Of a stretch of 48,430 nt of DNA, positions 26,139-35,125 are shown in pieces. The notes beneath the pieces are model-generated. The model was not told where the DNA came from and did not search any database. It saw only the letters and a program-made list of their open reading frames with translations. Numbering within the stretch: the stretch's first letter is position 1; every line of letters starts with the position of its first letter. The translations under genes were made by a program, and so were the position numbers. Origin of the DNA: Candidatus Sulfopaludibacter sp. SbA3 (GTDB lineage Bacteria; Acidobacteriota; Terriglobia; Bryobacterales; Bryobacteraceae); assembly GCA_945893365.1 (NCBI GenBank), contig CAMDED010000047.1, positions 1 to 48,430 of the forward strand. Reading direction: 5' to 3'.

Positions 26139-27406
26139 TGCCGCATCGGGTTGTGATTCTGGGCGGCGGCTTTGGCGGACTGTACGCCGCCAAGGCGCTG
26201 CGGCGCGCGCCCGTCGACGTTACGCTGATCGACCGCCGCAATTTTCACCTCTTCCAGCCGCTGCTTTATCAGGTCGCAACCGGCGGGCTGTCGCCGGGCG
26301 AGATTGCCTCACCTCTCCGCCACGTGTTGGCCCGGCAAAAAAATGCGCGCGTATGGATGGGCGAGGCGGCCGATCTCGACGCGGCCCGGCGAACGCTGAT
26401 CCTGAAAGACGGTGAAGTGGAATACGACTCGCTGATCGTGGCCACGGGATCGCGTCATCACTACTTCGGCAATCCGCAATGGGAGGAGCACGCGCCGGGG
26501 TTGAAGACCATTGAGGACGCGACCGCGATACGCGGGCGTATTCTCGCGGCGTTTGAGCACGCGGAGCGTGAACCCGAGCCCGCGAAGAGGAAAGCATGGC
26601 TCACGTTCGCGATCGTGGGCGGGGGGCCCACCGGTGTGGAGCTCGCGGGCACGCTTGGCGAGATCGCGAACGACACGCTGCGCCACGATTTCCGTTCCAT
26701 CAATCCCGCCGACGCTCAGATTCTGCTCGTCGAGGGCGGTCCTCGCGTATTGGCGTCTTTTCCGGCGGATCTTTCGCGCGCCGCCGAAGAGGCGCTCATC
26801 CGCCTCGGAGTCCGTACGCTGCTCGCGAAAGTAACCGGGGTGGATGCCGAGGGAGTGGATGTCGAAATCCGCGGCAGTCGCTCGCGAATTTCCTCGCGCA
26901 CCGTGTTGTGGGCCGCCGGAGTTGCCGCATCGCCGTTTGGCAAGGTGTTGGCGGAGCGCGCCGGCGCCACGCTCGACCGCGCGGGCCGCGTGGTCCTCGA
27001 CCCCGGCCTTTCCATTCCCGGACATCCTGAAATCTTCGTGATCGGCGATCTCGCGAGCGTCATACAGGACGGGAACCCATTGCCCGGAGTTGCGCCGGTC
27101 GCCATGCAACAGGGCAGCTACGCCGCGCGCGCGATTGAGGAGCGCTTAAGGGGCCGAACTCCTCCGCCGTTCCGCTACTTCAATAAGGGCAATCTCGCGA
27201 CCATCGGACGCGCCGCCGCGGTAGCGGATTTTGGCCGTATCCGTTTTTCCGGTCCCATCGCGTGGCTCGCGTGGCTGTTTATTCACCTGATGTACCTGGT
27301 GGAGTTCGACAACCGGCTGCTCGTGCTCACCGAGTGGGCGTACAACTACGCGACCCGAAACCGGGGAGCGCGCCTCATCACTGGCGGACAATCGGGCGGG
27401 CGGTAA
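26138..27406 (+). CDS. ndh: Type II NADH:quinone oxidoreductase
   Basis: 422 residues. FAD-binding Rossmann motif VVILGGGFGGLYAAKAL (about 5-21), quinone-site region FHLFQPLLYQVATGGLSP, NADH-binding motif FAIVGGGPTGVELAGTL (about 163-179), the FAD-contact FVIGDLASV, and VAMQQGSYAARAI near 323. A C-terminal hydrophobic segment WLAWLFIHLMYLVEF anchors it to the membrane. It passes electrons from NADH to quinone without pumping protons. It follows the SRPBCC gene with a one-base overlap and ends convergently with the next gene. Confidence 0.93.
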   Translation: MPHRVVILGGGFGGLYAAKALRRAPVDVTLIDRRNFHLFQPLLYQVATGGLSPGEIASPLRHVLARQKNARVWMGEAADLDAARRTLILKDGEVEYDSLIVATGSRHHYFGNPQWEEHAPGLKTIEDATAIRGRILAAFEHAEREPEPAKRKAWLTFAIVGGGPTGVELAGTLGEIANDTLRHDFRSINPADAQILLVEGGPRVLASFPADLSRAAEEALIRLGVRTLLAKVTGVDAEGVDVEIRGSRSRISSRTVLWAAGVAASPFGKVLAERAGATLDRAGRVVLDPGLSIPGHPEIFVIGDLASVIQDGNPLPGVAPVAMQQGSYAARAIEERLRGRTPPPFRYFNKGNLATIGRAAAVADFGRIRFSGPIAWLAWLFIHLMYLVEFDNRLLVLTEWAYNYATRNRGARLITGGQSGGR

Positions 27407-27412
27407 ACCGCC
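27399..27412. terminator. Small hairpin between convergent genes
   Basis: A 5-bp stem GGCGG-TAAA-CCGCC spans the 6-base gap between ndh and the convergent gene; the ndh stop codon is in the loop. There is no U-tract on either side, so termination is possible but weakly supported. Confidence 0.25.
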
Positions 27413-28522
27413 TTACAGATTCACTCGCCCATCCCCATCGCCCCGCACAAGCTGTACGCGGTCGAGTTCGATGTCCGGGACAAGCTTGGTCAGCTCCGGC
27501 GAAGTCGTCATCAGGTAGTTCGACGGGCCGCTCAACCAGCCACAATCGGCCATGCTCCGCACCCACGTCCGGTGCGACTGGTTGGTGACGAACACGTCCG
27601 CGCCCAACTCTCCAAGCAGTTTGGTCGCCGCTTCGACCGCCGCGCCTTCATAGCCGGGAATCGTCAGCGCGTCCACCAACGTCCCGACCGTCAGATCGCC
27701 GAACTGCGCGTGTCCCTGCATGGAGGTCCGCAGCAGCACCACCCAGCCGATTTCGCGGCTGCCGTCGAACAGTCCGAAACGCACCGAGCGGCGGTCGTTC
27801 TCCAGATGCAGCCAGTCGAGGTTCCGGCGGTCGCGCACCCCGATCATCGAGTACTCCTCGCGGGCCGCGAGCCAGATTCCGTCCGTCCACTCGGGCCAGA
27901 CGCCCGGGACTGGGACGGCGCGCAAGGCGGCGTGGCGTTTCGACTTTGCCCAATGCAGCGCCCCAATCGCCAGCGCGCCCGTGCCGGTCCCCGCGGCTGC
28001 TTGCGCCGCAAGGCGCTTCCACCATGGCTGCCGCAGCGCCCGGATTTCCCGCAGGAAACGCCCCGCGCGATGCACGCGGAAGAAGAACGGAACCGTATGC
28101 ACCCGCCAGCCGAGGCTTCGCTGGATCTCGGGAAGCGGCTGCTTCGATCCGCCCCCGCCCATGCCCACGCCGATCCCGAGAGGATATTCCCGCTTCACCG
28201 TGCGCAAAATGTACAGCCCGACCGGCATGTATCGCTTGTCGACCACGCCTTCGGAAATCGGCATCTGAAGATTTCCCACCAATCGCGTTTCTCCGGCCAC
28301 CCAGAACGGCTGCGCCTGCATCAGGTAGCCGCCATGCACGCCCGTCTCGTCTACGATGAGGTAACTGTTTTTCGAAACGGTCTCCTGCCGTACCGGCATC
28401 GGTTCCGCGGGCGATTCGCAAAGGAAGTAGCCCGGCGCAACGCCGCCGGCGGCCAGCCTGCGGTTTAGTTCGCGGACCTCGGCCGTGTATTCCTGCGTAT
28501 TGGGGACAGCGCGTAAAGGCAT
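27413..28522 (-). CDS. GNAT-fold-like putative acyltransferase
   Basis: 369 residues, unrecognised as a named family. The first half (about 1-165) reads like a GNAT domain (LIVDETGVHGGYLMQAQPFWV, then GIGVGMGGGGSKQPLPEIQRSLGW, where the Gly-rich loop resembles an acyl-CoA pyrophosphate-binding site). The second half (about 215-345) again has GNAT-like strands (SVRFGLFDGSREIGWVVLLR, LTVGTLVDALTIPG). A basic hydrophobic linker lies near 175. It diverges from the methyltransferase gene across a region with inverted repeats and is near the ACP/FkbH pair, so it may transfer an acyl group, possibly from the ACP. Function not proven. Confidence 0.6.
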   Translation of the reverse strand: MPLRAVPNTQEYTAEVRELNRRLAAGGVAPGYFLCESPAEPMPVRQETVSKNSYLIVDETGVHGGYLMQAQPFWVAGETRLVGNLQMPISEGVVDKRYMPVGLYILRTVKREYPLGIGVGMGGGGSKQPLPEIQRSLGWRVHTVPFFFRVHRAGRFLREIRALRQPWWKRLAAQAAAGTGTGALAIGALHWAKSKRHAALRAVPVPGVWPEWTDGIWLAAREEYSMIGVRDRRNLDWLHLENDRRSVRFGLFDGSREIGWVVLLRTSMQGHAQFGDLTVGTLVDALTIPGYEGAAVEAATKLLGELGADVFVTNQSHRTWVRSMADCGWLSGPSNYLMTTSPELTKLVPDIELDRVQLVRGDGDGRVNL

Positions 28523-28546
28523 GGATTAGGCGCAAATCGGGGCGTA

Positions 28547-28596
28547 TTTCACCCCTTCAGGTATCATATCGCGGTGAAATGAGCTGTTTTCATTTC
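28547..28596. promoter_or_regulatory. Overlapping inverted repeats in a divergent promoter
   Basis: The gap between the GNAT-like gene and the methyltransferase gene contains TTTCACC (28547-28553) paired with GGTGAAA (28573-28579), 19 bases apart, and GAAATGA (28576-28582) paired with TCATTTC (28590-28596), 7 bases apart. The shared central element could be an operator controlling both directions. Confidence 0.4.
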
Positions 28597-28623
28597 CTCG
28601 GGTGGTACCATTAGTTGTCACTC

Positions 28624-29442
28624 ATGGACACCAGGTGGATAAGAGGTTTGGCCGCGGTAAACGGGTTGTCGTTGGCCGTGGCTCTGCGGCGGCCGGCGAA
28701 CCTGCGCCGATTCCTGGCCACGATTTGGCACAGCTACCGGGAGTCCGCGGAAATCGGACTGCCGGGCCGCTTTCCCCTGAGCTTTCTTTTTGAGAGCGGC
28801 CGCGCGAGCTTCGACCCGGGCGACAGGATTGTCTTTCCCCCGATTCTCGAGGGTGGCGGCGGTACCGCCACTCACGAGCTGATGCATTTGGCCGCGATCG
28901 CCCACGTGCTGAAACCGGATTGCATCTTTGAAATCGGAACGTTCACGGGCTTGACCACGGCCCTTTTCATCCTGAACTCCCCTCAGGCGCGCGTGATCAC
29001 TATGGATCTGCCGCCGGACGCCAAGACCGCAAGCGGCGACTACATTTCCACCGACATCGACCTGATCCGGTCGCGGGAAGTGGCGCATTACCTCGGCGTC
29101 CTCGGCTTGACGGGCCGGTATGAGCAGTTGTTCTGCGATTCTTTCCAATTCGATCCGGCTCCCTTTGAAAACTCCGTCGATCTCGCTTTTATCGACGGCG
29201 GCCACCACTATGAATGCGTTGTCAACGACACGGAAAAGACGGCGCGCATGATTCGCGATACGGGACTCGTGCTGTGGCACGATTACGGTGGAGTGGGAGA
29301 TTTCCTGCCGCTTGCGGAATATCTTGAAGCCATCGCCCGGCGGGGGAAGATCTACAAGATCCCGGGCACTACCCTGGCTTGGGCGACGGGAAAAGAGCTC
29401 AAACGGGCACTTGGCAGGGTCAACTCGGCCGCCGGCGCGTAG
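28624..29442 (+). CDS. Class I SAM-dependent methyltransferase
   Basis: 272 residues of the Methyltransf_24-like type. SAM-binding motif I is IFEIGTFTGLTTALF (about 101-115), the acidic end of strand 2 is TMDLPPD, and motif IV VDLAFIDGGHHYE (about 185-197) carries the aspartate D191 used for metal or substrate. A helical N-terminus of about 80 residues precedes the Rossmann domain. Family members methylate sugars or small O-acceptors in natural-product and polysaccharide pathways. It is divergent from the GNAT-like gene and convergent with the ACP gene. The ATG at 28624 was chosen; an in-frame earlier start exists at 28615. Confidence 0.85.
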   Translation: MDTRWIRGLAAVNGLSLAVALRRPANLRRFLATIWHSYRESAEIGLPGRFPLSFLFESGRASFDPGDRIVFPPILEGGGGTATHELMHLAAIAHVLKPDCIFEIGTFTGLTTALFILNSPQARVITMDLPPDAKTASGDYISTDIDLIRSREVAHYLGVLGLTGRYEQLFCDSFQFDPAPFENSVDLAFIDGGHHYECVVNDTEKTARMIRDTGLVLWHDYGGVGDFLPLAEYLEAIARRGKIYKIPGTTLAWATGKELKRALGRVNSAAGA

Positions 29443-29487
29443 AGCCGCTCCGCGCGGGTCGGTCAACCGTCCGCGCCACGTCGCCCC

Positions 29488-29730
29488 TCAGGCGGCGGGA
29501 CCCTCTTCAACCAAATGGCCGGCGAGTTCCTGAAACGAGGTCGCGCTCTCGAATTTCTCCCGATCGACGTCGACCGCGAACTCTTCGCCAATCAGCGTCA
29601 ACAAACGGACATGAGCGAGGGAATCCCACTCGCTTAGATTCTCGACGCGAGCCTCCGGGAAGCGGCCCGGATCGATCTTCGGGAAAGCTAAGGAAAAGCA
29701 CTGCGTAAGTTTTTCTCTGACGTTGTCCAT
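29488..29730 (-). CDS. Acyl carrier protein
   Basis: 80 residues, acidic and helical, with the phosphopantetheine site at S37 in WDSLAHVRL. The typical DSL is followed by helix 3 (FESATSFQELAGHLVEE). It overlaps the 3' end of the FkbH-like gene by 43 bases, so the two are translationally coupled. In characterised systems an FkbH-type enzyme loads a glyceryl group from 1,3-bisphosphoglycerate onto such a stand-alone ACP (FkbJ-like). No holo-ACP synthase is in the window. The upstream in-frame extension to 29763 is disregarded because MDNVREKLTQ is the normal ACP opening. Confidence 0.88.
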   Translation of the reverse strand: MDNVREKLTQCFSLAFPKIDPGRFPEARVENLSEWDSLAHVRLLTLIGEEFAVDVDREKFESATSFQELAGHLVEEGPAA

Positions 29731-31484
29731 TTTTCGATGACCTGGTGAAAGAGCGGAGGGCAAGTCCGCTCAAAATCCGCTGCCGGAAGCTCCAACCCTT
29801 GCCGCGGGCGGCCGGCGGTAACCATGCGGCCGAAGAAGGCTTCGATCGGCCCGTTACGGGGCGTTGTCTCGAAGGCGAATTCGATGTTGCCGGCGCCGAG
29901 CTTTTCATACAGCCGCTTTAGAACCTGAAACTCGATGTGGCGCGAAAACGCGCGGCAACTCATGACCCAGACATCCACTTGGCATTGGACAGCGGGGCCA
30001 CTCTCCTCCGGCATACGTTCCGCCGCCAGGCGTCCCGCCAGCACGGCGATTCTGCCGAGCGGTCCGAAGCGGTCCTCGTAGGAAACGGTGATCGCGAAGG
30101 CCCCCGGCTGACGGAAGTAGGATTCCCATTCCAGTTCGGTAAAGCGGCGGCCGTTCAAGTTGAACTGGTTGGTCTTGTTCACCAACTCGAGGGCCCGTCC
30201 GTCGCCCGCGACGTTCGCGAACTCGAGTGTAAGTCTCGCGTCCAGCCCCGCCAGAAAATCGGCCGGGGCCTCCGATGAATGCGCTTCTTCGAGAGCCGCC
30301 GATGCCCGAAGGCTCGCAAGACGCAGCCGGTCCTCCTCCCGCACTTCGCTCTTGCCGAAGCGGCTCCGCAACCGGTACAGCAGTTCAAGGATTGCCGCCG
30401 GATCGTCCGGAGTGAAGCGGAGGCACTCCACCTGGGGGTGCTTCTCTTTGACCTCGGCCAGTTCCATGGGGCTATCATCCACGAAAACCACGGCGTCGGC
30501 GCCGATATTCCAGGCTTTGAGAATCCGCGCAACGCTAGCCGATTTCGCGCCCCACCCCGCCTCCACCGGAAATACCTGCGACGGCTGGAGCAGGATATCG
30601 GGCCGCGCGAAAGCTTCGCGGACTAGCGCGGGATCGTTCTTCGACGCGACGGCGACCAATACGCCCGAGCCGGCGAGCGATGCGAGCAATTGCTGATAGA
30701 GCGCATGCGCTTGCGACTTGCCCTCGAGCGACCACGTGACCCCTTCGCTGCCCGCGTCTCCCAGGATGCCCTTCCACAGCGTGTCATCCAGGTCGGTAAT
30801 GATTCCTTTCGCGGACTCGGCGGGAAACAGACACGGCACGCACAGCGCGGCCGCGGCGTCGGCGTGTGGAAGCGTGTACGGAAACCCCGCCGACAGGTCA
30901 AGCTTGGGATTCGCGCGCGCCGGCGGCGGCGAACTCGCGGCCAAAGCGTGATCGCTTACGATCCGTACGCCACTGAGGCCGCACACCCGGCTAACGAATG
31001 TGGCCAGAGTGGCTCGTAACTGGAGCTCGAAGGGGCTGCACTGCCCCGGCGGCAGATTTACCAGCGGCGGCAGCGCTAGAGCAGGCGCAATCAAGGCGAC
31101 GGGAGTCGCGCGGCCGGGCGCTGCCAACAGCGCTTCCAGGCGTTTGGTTTTCTCTTCGACTTGCGCGAGAATGTCGTCCAGGGTCCGCGCGGCCCAGCCG
31201 GCCGACGCACGCAGTCCGAGCCGCGCGTCGAGATCGCTCCATTCGATGGCGAGGACGATGCCGTCGGATCCGGTCTCGCACGCTCGCCGGAGATTGCCCT
31301 CCAGATCGTTGAACAGGCCGGTGTGTACGCAAATCTCATCGCCCGGGAAATGAAGGTTGAGATGTGCCTGAAGGTAGGTTTCGAAATGCAGCGGGGTGAA
31401 GCCGCAGACAAGGTGGATGTCCCGTTTCCGGCTCCCCTCGAGCGCCGGCTGCGCATTGATCCGCAGTGCTTCGCCGTAGCGCAT
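29688..31484 (-). CDS. FkbH-like HAD-IIIC protein (glyceryl-ACP synthase type)
   Basis: 598 residues. N-terminal SGNH-like/variable domain (about 20-210), HAD-IIIC domain from about 225 with the nucleophile D231 and D233 in TDLDDTLWKGILGD, motif II VASKND, the acidic motif FVDDSPMELAEV near 330, and a C-terminal GNAT-like domain (about 410-560; ELVNKTNQFNLNGRRF, WVMSCRAFSRHIEF). These are hallmarks of FkbH proteins that make glyceryl-ACP. The overlapping ACP gene supports this. The start MRYGEALRIN is about 114 bases from the divergent hydrolase gene. Product could be a glyceric-acid decoration of a polysaccharide or a small metabolite; no polyketide synthase is seen. Confidence 0.9.
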   Translation of the reverse strand: MRYGEALRINAQPALEGSRKRDIHLVCGFTPLHFETYLQAHLNLHFPGDEICVHTGLFNDLEGNLRRACETGSDGIVLAIEWSDLDARLGLRASAGWAARTLDDILAQVEEKTKRLEALLAAPGRATPVALIAPALALPPLVNLPPGQCSPFELQLRATLATFVSRVCGLSGVRIVSDHALAASSPPPARANPKLDLSAGFPYTLPHADAAAALCVPCLFPAESAKGIITDLDDTLWKGILGDAGSEGVTWSLEGKSQAHALYQQLLASLAGSGVLVAVASKNDPALVREAFARPDILLQPSQVFPVEAGWGAKSASVARILKAWNIGADAVVFVDDSPMELAEVKEKHPQVECLRFTPDDPAAILELLYRLRSRFGKSEVREEDRLRLASLRASAALEEAHSSEAPADFLAGLDARLTLEFANVAGDGRALELVNKTNQFNLNGRRFTELEWESYFRQPGAFAITVSYEDRFGPLGRIAVLAGRLAAERMPEESGPAVQCQVDVWVMSCRAFSRHIEFQVLKRLYEKLGAGNIEFAFETTPRNGPIEAFFGRMVTAGRPRQGLELPAADFERTCPPLFHQVIEKWTTSEKNLRSAFP

Positions 31485-31598
31485 CCAACATCCAAGGTAT
31501 CACGGCCAGGGTATTTCGGCGGGTCGGGATCGGCGTCCGGGCAAGGTCCGGGAGTACTCCACGTCGCAGGGCCGGATCCCGCGTGGTTTAATATTTCC

Positions 31599-32543
31599 AT
31601 GCGCAACCGCGGCGCCACCACTCGACGCCAACTGCTGGCAAGCTTCGCCATGGCGCAACCCCCGCCCCGGCGGTCTGTCTCCGGTTCGGTCCTCGTGCAT
31701 GAGCACATCATGGTTGATTTCATCGGAGCCGGAGATATCAAGCCCGGCCGGTATGATGCCGGCGAGGTCTTCCGCGCGGCGAAGCCGAAGCTCGACGAAT
31801 TGAAGTCGCACGGCTGCCGCCGCATGCTCGAGTGTACGCCAAACTTTCTCGGCCGGGACCCGCGGCTTCTGGGGCGCCTCTCGGACGCGGCCGGTATCGA
31901 GATCTGGACGAACACCGGACTATACGGAGCGGCCAATCACAAGTACCTGCCCGCGTTCGCGCGGCAGGAGTCCAGCGATCAGCTCGCGAGGCGTTGGATC
32001 GACGAGGCTCGGCTCGGTATCGACGGCGTCAAGCCGCGCTTCGTCAAAATCGGCGTCAACCGCGGCCCGCTTCACGAATGGGATCGAAAGCTCGCCCACG
32101 CCGCCGCCGTCACGGCGCGTGAAACGGGGCTCACGGTGTCGTCCCACACGGGCGATGGGGCCGCGGCACTGGAGCAGATCGAGATCTTCGTGAATGCGAA
32201 GGCCCCGCCCGCGCAATTCGTCTGGGTCCACGCGCAAAACGAGAAAGACCACAGCTTCCACCGCCGGGCCGCGCGGGCGGGAGCCTGGGTTGAGTTTGAC
32301 GGCATCGGACCGCGGTCGGCAGTTTGGCACCGTGAGTGCGTTCAGTTCATGGCCGCGGAGAAACTGCTGGAACGTACGCTGATCTCGCAGGATTCCGGTT
32401 GGTATCACGTGGGCGAAGCCGGCGGGGGCGACTATCGCGGATACCAGTTCATCTACACGGATTTCCTTCCCGGACTTCAGAACGATGGCTGGGTGCGGAC
32501 GCTGATGGTAGACAACCCGGTCAAAGCATTCGGCGATCTGTAA
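31599..32543 (+). CDS. Phosphotriesterase-family metallohydrolase
   Basis: 314 residues. The N-terminus MRNRGATTRRQLLASFAMAQ resembles a short Tat-like export signal. The binuclear metal ligands of the phosphotriesterase family are all present in order: H34 and H36 (VHEHIMVDF), K150 (VKIGVN, the carboxylated lysine), H183 (SSHTGDG), H211 (VWVHAQNE) and D265 (ISQDSGWYH). Members hydrolyse lactones or phosphotriesters; the natural substrate of this one is unknown. It is followed within 37 bases by a secreted alpha/beta hydrolase and may share a transcript with it. The ATG at 31650 is an alternative start if the export signal is not used. Confidence 0.88.
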   Translation: MRNRGATTRRQLLASFAMAQPPPRRSVSGSVLVHEHIMVDFIGAGDIKPGRYDAGEVFRAAKPKLDELKSHGCRRMLECTPNFLGRDPRLLGRLSDAAGIEIWTNTGLYGAANHKYLPAFARQESSDQLARRWIDEARLGIDGVKPRFVKIGVNRGPLHEWDRKLAHAAAVTARETGLTVSSHTGDGAAALEQIEIFVNAKAPPAQFVWVHAQNEKDHSFHRRAARAGAWVEFDGIGPRSAVWHRECVQFMAAEKLLERTLISQDSGWYHVGEAGGGDYRGYQFIYTDFLPGLQNDGWVRTLMVDNPVKAFGDL

Positions 32544-32580
32544 GCGCGCTCCCCCGGCGGGTACGTCTCGTGATCTAATA

Positions 32581-34572
32581 ATGTCCATGCGTAATTGCCT
32601 TCTGCCCGCCCTACTCGCGCTTGCGGCAAACCTGCCGGGCGCCGTGGTCCGAATCGAAGTCGAAAGCCGTACCGACGTTCTTGGCGACAAGTCCTGGGGC
32701 GCGGCCGGACCTTATGAGCGTATCGTCGGCAAGGTATACTTTGCGGTTGATCCGAACAATGAGGCCAACCGGATTATCGCCGACATCGACAAAGCGCCGC
32801 GCAACGAAAAAGGGCTCGTCGAATTTTCCTCCGACCTCTACTTCCTGAAGCCTCGCGATCCCAAGCGCGGCAACGGCGCGGTGCTCTATGAGGTCTCGAA
32901 CCGGGGCAACAAAGGCATGCTCGCCATGTACAACCGGGCGCCGGGCTCGCTCGATCCCCAAAAGGAAGCCGACTTTGGCGACGGGTTCCTGCTCAATCAA
33001 GGCTACGCGCTTCTGTGGCTCGGGTGGCAGTGGGACCCGCCACTGAATCCCGGCCGCATGCGCCTCTATCCACCGGTGGTGAAAGGCGTGACGGGGCCGG
33101 TGCGCGCCGAATTCGTTCCGGACGCGCGGGAGACGTCGCACTCGCTCGCCGATCGCGATCACCAAGCCTATCCCGCGGTGAACCCGGACGACCCGAAACT
33201 CACTCTCACGGTGCGCGACCGCAATGACGGACCGCGCCGCGCGATCCCGCGCAACGAATGGAAGATCGAGGACCGCACTCGGGTCACGATGGCTTCGGGT
33301 TTCCTGCCGGGCAAGGTTTACGAACTGGTCTATACTTCGCAGGATCCCGCGCTCGTGGGCCTCGGCCCAACCGCGATCCGCGACATGGTTTCGTTTCTGA
33401 AGCACGGAATCGGCAGCGGCGTCATCCCGCTGGGCGACCAGACGAATTTCATAAAACGGGCTCATGGCTTCGGGGTCTCGCAGAGCGGACGCTTCCTCCG
33501 CACCTTCCTCTATTACGGGTTCAACCAGGACGAACAGAAACGGAAAGTCTTCGACGGTGTCCTGGCGCACGTGGCCGGCGGCGGGCGCGGCAGCTTCAAC
33601 CATCGCTTCGCGCAAGCCTCGCGCGACGGCCATCCGTTCCTGAATATGTTCTATCCCACCGATATTTTTCCGTATACCGACATCGAACAGACCGACCCCG
33701 AGACAGGCATTACGGACGGCCTGCTCACGCGCGTGCGGAAGGCCGGAGTCGCGCCGAAGGTTTTCTATACTAATTCCTCCTACGAATACTACGGCCGCGC
33801 CGCGTCGCTGATCCACACGACGATCGACGGTAAGAAGGATGCGCCGCTGCCGGCGGACACTCGCGCTTATCTGTTCGCCGGCGGCCAGCACGGGCCGGGG
33901 GCGTTTCCACCGGTAAAGAATCGCGCCCAACAGAACTCCCCGAATCCGAACCCGTATACCTGGTCCATGCGCGCGCTTCTCGTCGCCATGGATAAGTGGG
34001 TCACGGAAGGCAAGGAGCCTCCGCCTTCGCAGTATCCGAAGGTGTCCGAGGATAAACTTGTGTCGCTCGGCGCGGTGCAGTTCCCCAAGCTTCCGGGCGT
34101 CGCGTTCCCCACGCGCATCCAAAAAGGCTATCGCGCGGATTACGGACCGGAGTTCCGCACAAAGGGAATCGTGACGCAGGAGCCGCCCGGGATTGGAAGC
34201 GCGTTCCCGACGCTCGTGCCGCAGGTCGACCGGGACGGCAACGAAACCTCCGGCATCCGGATGCCTGAAATCCAGGCACCGCTGGCTACCTACACGGGTT
34301 GGAATCTGCGCTCAGCCGATCTTGGCGCTTCAGACGAATTGTTCAGCATGGTGGGGTCCTTCCTTCCGTTCGCGAAGACGAAATCGGAACGCGAGAAGAA
34401 TGGAGACCCACGGGCGTCCATTGAGGAGCGCTACAAGAGCCGTTCGGGCTACATCGCGAAAGTCGAGTCCGCCGCCCGTGAGCTTGCGAAGGATGGCTAT
34501 CTGCTGGAACAGGATGTACCGAAATTGGTGGAGCGCGCCGGGGCGGAGTGGGACTACGCGACCGCCCGGTAA
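32581..34572 (+). CDS. Secreted alpha/beta-hydrolase domain protein
   Basis: 663 residues with a signal peptide ending near NLPGA (about residue 20). It belongs to the large Abhydrolase_10-type group common in Acidobacteria: RTDVLGDKSWGAAGPYERIV near 31, YEVSNRGNKGML near 103, the nucleophile elbow GFGVSQSGRFLRTFLYYGFN with serines S300 and S302, YFYTNSSYEYYGRAASLIHT, and FAGGQHGPGAFPP near 439 for the catalytic histidine region. Probably an extracellular esterase. It follows the phosphotriesterase gene at a 37-base distance on the same strand. Confidence 0.88.
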   Translation: MSMRNCLLPALLALAANLPGAVVRIEVESRTDVLGDKSWGAAGPYERIVGKVYFAVDPNNEANRIIADIDKAPRNEKGLVEFSSDLYFLKPRDPKRGNGAVLYEVSNRGNKGMLAMYNRAPGSLDPQKEADFGDGFLLNQGYALLWLGWQWDPPLNPGRMRLYPPVVKGVTGPVRAEFVPDARETSHSLADRDHQAYPAVNPDDPKLTLTVRDRNDGPRRAIPRNEWKIEDRTRVTMASGFLPGKVYELVYTSQDPALVGLGPTAIRDMVSFLKHGIGSGVIPLGDQTNFIKRAHGFGVSQSGRFLRTFLYYGFNQDEQKRKVFDGVLAHVAGGGRGSFNHRFAQASRDGHPFLNMFYPTDIFPYTDIEQTDPETGITDGLLTRVRKAGVAPKVFYTNSSYEYYGRAASLIHTTIDGKKDAPLPADTRAYLFAGGQHGPGAFPPVKNRAQQNSPNPNPYTWSMRALLVAMDKWVTEGKEPPPSQYPKVSEDKLVSLGAVQFPKLPGVAFPTRIQKGYRADYGPEFRTKGIVTQEPPGIGSAFPTLVPQVDRDGNETSGIRMPEIQAPLATYTGWNLRSADLGASDELFSMVGSFLPFAKTKSEREKNGDPRASIEERYKSRSGYIAKVESAARELAKDGYLLEQDVPKLVERAGAEWDYATAR

Positions 34573-35125
34573 CGCGCGGTAAGCTGCCGCTACGCGATCG
34601 TGCGGCCGCGCGGCGGCGCCGTCCAACTCGTACGGCTCGATGCCATGCCATCGACACCCCTTCCCTGGAGCGGGTGAGACGCGCTGTCTTTCTCGCATGG
34701 ATCGGCAACCGGCAACCATCGGGCCTCGGTCTCCATTTAGGGCGGCGCGGCGAAGCGACTGTCGAGCGGGGCTGCCGCCGCGCTAAGCGATTGACACCAC
34801 CCAGGAGGCACAGAGTCTTTCAAGCTAGGATCGAAGTGAGACCCAACCGGGCGTCTGAACCCGGAAAGCGCACTCTCTGGACGGCGTCGCCAGTGACGAT
34901 GCGGTACATTGCGCTACGCCTACATGACTGAGAAATCGATGGAGTTTGCGACGCTTGCGTCGAAGGACGTGCTCGTCTTCGGAACCGTTGTCAACGCTCA
35001 TCGCCGGTGCTCGACCGCGGAAACGCCGGGAGTAAGGCCGACTGCCGCTCTCCGGAATCCGGTCTTGTGAGAACAAGTACAATAGTGTTCGGGCGCATCC
35101 GGCGCCCGGAAACGGGGAGATCGCC
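34573..35125 (+). promoter_or_regulatory. Gene-poor gap with putative nitrilase promoter
   Basis: No convincing gene was found in these 553 bases. Open frames here have unlikely Arg-rich composition. Near the end, TACAAT (35078-35083) is a possible -10, flanked by CTTGT-GAGA-ACAAG (35064-35077) and GAACA...TGTTC (35071-35075 with 35086-35090), which overlap and could form an operator. No -35 box is clear. Confidence 0.3.

Noticed and set aside
27413-31484. A complete polyketide or non-ribosomal peptide cluster around the FkbH/ACP pair
   Set aside because: No ketosynthase, adenylation or thioesterase domain is present nearby; the neighbours are hydrolases and housekeeping genes.
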